DNA of 24,397 nt, from positions 1 to 24,397 of the forward strand of contig DAOUGD010000188.1 in assembly GCA_034429475.1 (NCBI GenBank). Reading direction: 5' to 3'. Source of the stretch: JAKQHY01 sp034429475. Lineage in GTDB: Bacteria > Chloroflexota > Anaerolineae > B4-G1 > SLSP01. How positions within the stretch are numbered: position 1 is the stretch's first letter; every line of letters begins with the position of its first letter. Positions 23,196 through 24,397 of this stretch are shown piece by piece. The notes under the pieces were generated by a model that was not told the origin of the DNA, ran no database searches, and saw nothing but the letters and a program-made list of their open reading frames with translations. A program made the position numbers and the translations under genes.

Positions 23196-23216
23196 CGTAA
23201 AACGTAAAACGTGAAA
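23196..23216. repeat. CGTAAAA heptamer array upstream of the small beta-rich gene
   Basis: Three units (CGTAAAA, CGTAAAA, CGTGAAA) run in phase from 23196. This is the shortest array and has no clear inverted partner. It lies in the 144-nt divergent region. Confidence 0.65.
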
Positions 23217-23256
23217 CATAAGGTGGCAGAGCCACAACCAAAGACTTGTCAAAAAA

Positions 23257-23300
23257 TCCCTCCGGTGCTACATAAGCGATAAGCTGTGCGAGAGGAGGGA
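23257..23300 (+). promoter_or_regulatory. Possible Shine-Dalgarno-sequestering stem
   Basis: TCCCTCC (23257-23263) is exactly complementary to GGAGGGA (23294-23300), which contains the ribosome-binding site of the gene starting at 23307. Pairing would hide that site. Such leaders are known to dampen translation of some transposases; whether this one forms in RNA is unknown. Confidence 0.4.
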
Positions 23301-23306
23301 ACCAGA

Positions 23307-24397
23307 ATGAGCACATTCGCGGAACTGCAAGCGCAAAGTGAAGGACAATTGACGATGTTTGACCGGGTGCTCTTCCAAGGGCATCTGACGCGCTTGTATC
23401 CACCAGGGAACTTCAGTTGGTTCTTGCATACCCAGGAAGTGCGGCTCAAAGACTACGGGACGTATGCCCAGCAGGTCACGACCGCCCTTAAGGATTACGT
23501 GCAAGCTTGGGCGGCGGAGCAAGGGCGGCCCTATCGCTACCTGGCGGCCAGCTACACGGCGGCGCAGGGGACGGCGAAAGAAGATATCGCGCGTGAGATT
23601 GCAGCGCAAGACGGGATCAGCGCCGGTCTGATTTGTGTGTTAGGGAGTCTGGAACTGAACACGGTCTTTAGTGTGCGGGGCAATCGGACGACCCACGAAC
23701 TGGAAGTGCGGCGCGAAGCGCGCAAGTGTTTGCATCTGTACTTTTACTATCTGGATGCGGAATTTGGCTTCATGCACATCCGGCTGCAAACGTGGTTCCC
23801 TTTCGAGATCCAAATCTATCTCAACGGGCGGGAGTGGCTCGCCCGCCAACTCGAGGCGCAGGGGATCAGCTACACCCGTTATGACAACAGTCTCTTGCAT
23901 GTGGCCGATGTCGCCGCCGCCCAAACGCTGAGTGACAATTTTGCCCATCGGGAGTGGGCGCGAGTACTGCAAGCTTTCGCGCGGCGGGTGAATCCCTTCT
24001 TAGCGACCTTGGCGGCAGGGGGTTATGATGAGTATTACTGGAGCACGCAGCAGTGTGAAATTGCGACCGATGTGATGTTTCCCGAGCGCGCGACGCTGAG
24101 TGCTTACGTCCCCGAAGTGTATCAGCAAGCGTTGCTCACCTTTGGGGCGACCGACATCATGCAATTCTTAGGTCGGAAACTGCATGGGAATTATCAAGGC
24201 GAAGTCAGCAGTGACTTGAAATACCGCCCGACCGGTTGGCGCGTCAAACATCGTGCGAAAGGCAACAGCATCAAGATGTATGACAAACTGAGTGTGTTGC
24301 GCGTCGAAACGACGATTAATAATGCGCGGGAGTTCAAGGTGTCCAAGAGTGCGCCCGATGGCTCCCGGCGCTGGCAACGCATGGGCAAGGGCGTCGC
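23307..24397 (+). CDS. Large uncharacterised conserved protein, 3' end beyond the window (possibly mobile-element related)
   Basis: An uninterrupted frame of 363 codons runs from ATG 23307 to the right edge with no stop; GAGGAGGGA lies 7 nt upstream. The protein begins MSTFAELQAQSEGQLTMFDR. Distinctive blocks are MFDRVLFQGHL at 17-27, KCLHLYFYYLDAEFGFMHIR at 140-159, WFPFEIQIYLNGREWLARQL at 163-182, FLGRKLHGNYQGEV at 287-300, and SIKMYDKLSVLRVETTIN at 321-338. From memory, proteins with these blocks occur in many copies in Planctomycetes, Acidobacteria, Chloroflexota and others and are annotated hypothetical. I know of no assigned function. Dispersed copy number suggests a selfish or transposase-like role. 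The conserved acidic residues (Asp19, Asp326, Glu334) could fit an RNase-H-like site, but this is speculation. No terminal repeats can be tested as the right end is missing. Confidence 0.75.
   Translation, partial: MSTFAELQAQSEGQLTMFDRVLFQGHLTRLYPPGNFSWFLHTQEVRLKDYGTYAQQVTTALKDYVQAWAAEQGRPYRYLAASYTAAQGTAKEDIAREIAAQDGISAGLICVLGSLELNTVFSVRGNRTTHELEVRREARKCLHLYFYYLDAEFGFMHIRLQTWFPFEIQIYLNGREWLARQLEAQGISYTRYDNSLLHVADVAAAQTLSDNFAHREWARVLQAFARRVNPFLATLAAGGYDEYYWSTQQCEIATDVMFPERATLSAYVPEVYQQALLTFGATDIMQFLGRKLHGNYQGEVSSDLKYRPTGWRVKHRAKGNSIKMYDKLSVLRVETTINNAREFKVSKSAPDGSRRWQRMGKGV

Noticed and set aside
1..24397. tRNA or rRNA genes, phage or integrase genes, toxin-antitoxin pairs
   Set aside because: None of the sequence hallmarks were found on reading either strand; small degenerate RNA genes could be missed by eye.

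Overview
The window is GC-rich bacterial chromosome. It most resembles Chloroflexota (Anaerolineae/Caldilineae type). This rests on the gene families present, a secreted subtilase carrying a 'YLPL' motif that I associate with that phylum, and pervasive short-unit tandem repeats between genes. The phylum call is inference. No rRNA, tRNA, CRISPR array or integrase was seen, and no gap between genes exceeds 300 bases.

Layout. 260-3521 (+) is a three-gene operon: a BcrA/LanF-type ABC ATPase, a membrane-anchored beta-lactamase-fold serine hydrolase and an ABC-2 permease, probably a peptide-antibiotic export or immunity unit. 3700-6276 (+) is an alpha-glucan phosphorylase, ending in a terminator shared with the convergent pair DUF58 protein -> prmC (8059-6325, -). 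8204-8593 (+) is a YraN/UPF0102 protein, followed by two hairpins. 12932-8685 (-) is a 1415-residue secreted multidomain subtilase. It is divergent from miaA (13046-13987, +). 18925-14041 (-) is a run of same-strand genes: a GT8-like glycosyltransferase, an RlmI-like methyltransferase, a Uma2 protein, a two-TM protein, recO and a GNAT acetyltransferase. 20780-19170 (-) is an FGGY sugar kinase with a good promoter. 20907-22330 (+) is an AT-richer pair: a secreted YLPL protein and a histidine-kinase-like protein whose phospho-acceptor His is Tyr. A decayed Uma2 pseudogene and a small beta-rich protein follow. A large ORF runs off the right edge (23307->24397, +); I recall its family as multicopy and uncharacterised.

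The most unusual property is a set of at least thirteen arrays of 7-, 8- or 9-bp units. Each locus has its own unit, and many have an inverted array of the same unit beside them. They sit at gene boundaries, often include or abut start and stop codons, and in one place are translated into protein termini. They resemble in form the short tandemly repeated repetitive (STRR) heptamers of cyanobacteria, but with several unit families in one window. Three genes also show a -10-like box exactly 6-7 nt before the start codon and no Shine-Dalgarno, which suggests leaderless transcripts.
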